Shown: one piece after another, positions 6,230-6,261 of the stretch
Layout of the letters: the number at the start of each line of letters is the position of its first letter
Numbering within the stretch: the first letter of the stretch is position 1
The notes under the pieces: generated by a model
What the model saw: only the letters and a program-made list of their open reading frames with translations
Database searches by the model: none
Told to the model about the DNA's origin: nothing
Position numbers and translations under genes: made by a program
Assembly (NCBI GenBank): GCA_030018645.1
Contig: JASEHX010000002.1
Coordinates: 1-6,261, forward strand
Source: Candidatus Margulisiibacteriota bacterium
GTDB taxonomy: Bacteria > Margulisbacteria > WOR-1 > O2-12-FULL-45-9
Length of the DNA: 6,261 nucleotides
Direction: 5' to 3'

Positions 6230-6261
6230 TACTATAAATGATACTATAAATGATACTATAA
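6213..6261 (+). CDS. Possible overlapping partial frame encoding NDTI repeats
   Basis: An ATG at 6213, in the +1 frame relative to the upstream gene, reads MRLP followed by three copies of Asn-Asp-Thr-Ile and stays open to the window edge. It overlaps the last 17 bp of the AlbA_2/ATPase gene. The ribosome site is weak: GGGA at 6205-6208, four bases before the ATG. The other two frames of the repeat meet a stop in every unit, so this is the only frame that could be coding. It may be a separate short gene, or an extension of the upstream protein reached by frameshift. With only 16 codons visible this remains tentative. Confidence 0.35.
   Translation, partial: MRLPNDTINDTINDTI
6224..6261. repeat. 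Perfect 12-bp tandem repeat, at least 3.2 copies, running off the edge
   Basis: The unit AAATGATACTAT occurs at 6224-6235, 6236-6247 and 6248-6259, followed by AA, with no mismatch. The first copy contains the TGA stop (6227-6229) of the preceding gene. The total copy number is unknown because the window ends inside the array. Twelve bp is a multiple of three, so gain or loss of units would keep any reading frame. Confidence 0.9.

Noticed and set aside
6224..6261. A CRISPR array or multiple promoter array at the right edge
   Set aside because: The units are 12 bp and directly adjacent with no spacers, so it is not CRISPR. The TATAAA-like content is simply a by-product of the AT-rich unit.

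Overview
The window is a compact bacterial segment with five essentially complete genes plus a partial frame at each edge. Four genes are read leftward and one rightward. From right to left on the minus strand come a ParA/Soj ATPase, a ParB/Spo0J CTPase, an RtcB RNA ligase whose start lies inside the end of parB, and, after a 260-bp gap with its own promoter-like sequence, a class I/II PLP-dependent aminotransferase. After a further 61 bp the first 22 codons of an unidentified minus-strand gene run off the left edge. On the plus strand, divergent from parA across a 95-bp spacer, is a gene for an AlbA_2 (Schlafen-like) + GHKL-type ATPase + winged-helix protein.

Organism: Shine-Dalgarno sequences, sigma70-like -10 elements and a chromosomal-type Soj/Spo0J pair indicate a bacterium. 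TAA, TAG and TGA all serve as stops at natural protein ends, so no recoded stop is suggested. The RtcB is the long, archaeal-like form common in many bacteria. There are no phage, plasmid replication, transposase, rRNA or tRNA genes. Tight packing and the gene mix would suit an uncultured lineage such as a candidate phylum, but this is a weak inference and I cannot place it taxonomically. parA, parB and rtcB look richer in G+C, with GCG/GGC runs, than the AT-rich AlbA_2 gene and the aminotransferase, so the rightward gene may be accessory.

How the genes work together: ParA and ParB form a DNA segregation module, with ParB loading at parS and ParA forming the nucleoid-bound ATPase gradient. 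No parS-like palindrome was seen. RtcB repairs or splices RNA and is probably translationally coupled to parB because the genes overlap by 29 bp. The parA-AlbA_2 spacer holds two promoter candidates that share sequence. parA has no Shine-Dalgarno sequence and an extended -10 element placed so that its mRNA would be nearly leaderless.

The most interesting spot is the right edge. A perfect 12-bp tandem repeat begins at the stop codon of the AlbA_2 gene and continues out of the window. In the +1 frame it is open and encodes repeated Asn-Asp-Thr-Ile, entered from an ATG at 6213 that overlaps the end of the gene. As far as I recall, tetrapeptide repeats of this kind occur in relatives of this same protein family, so the repeat may be coding sequence of a second, overlapping or frame-shifted product.
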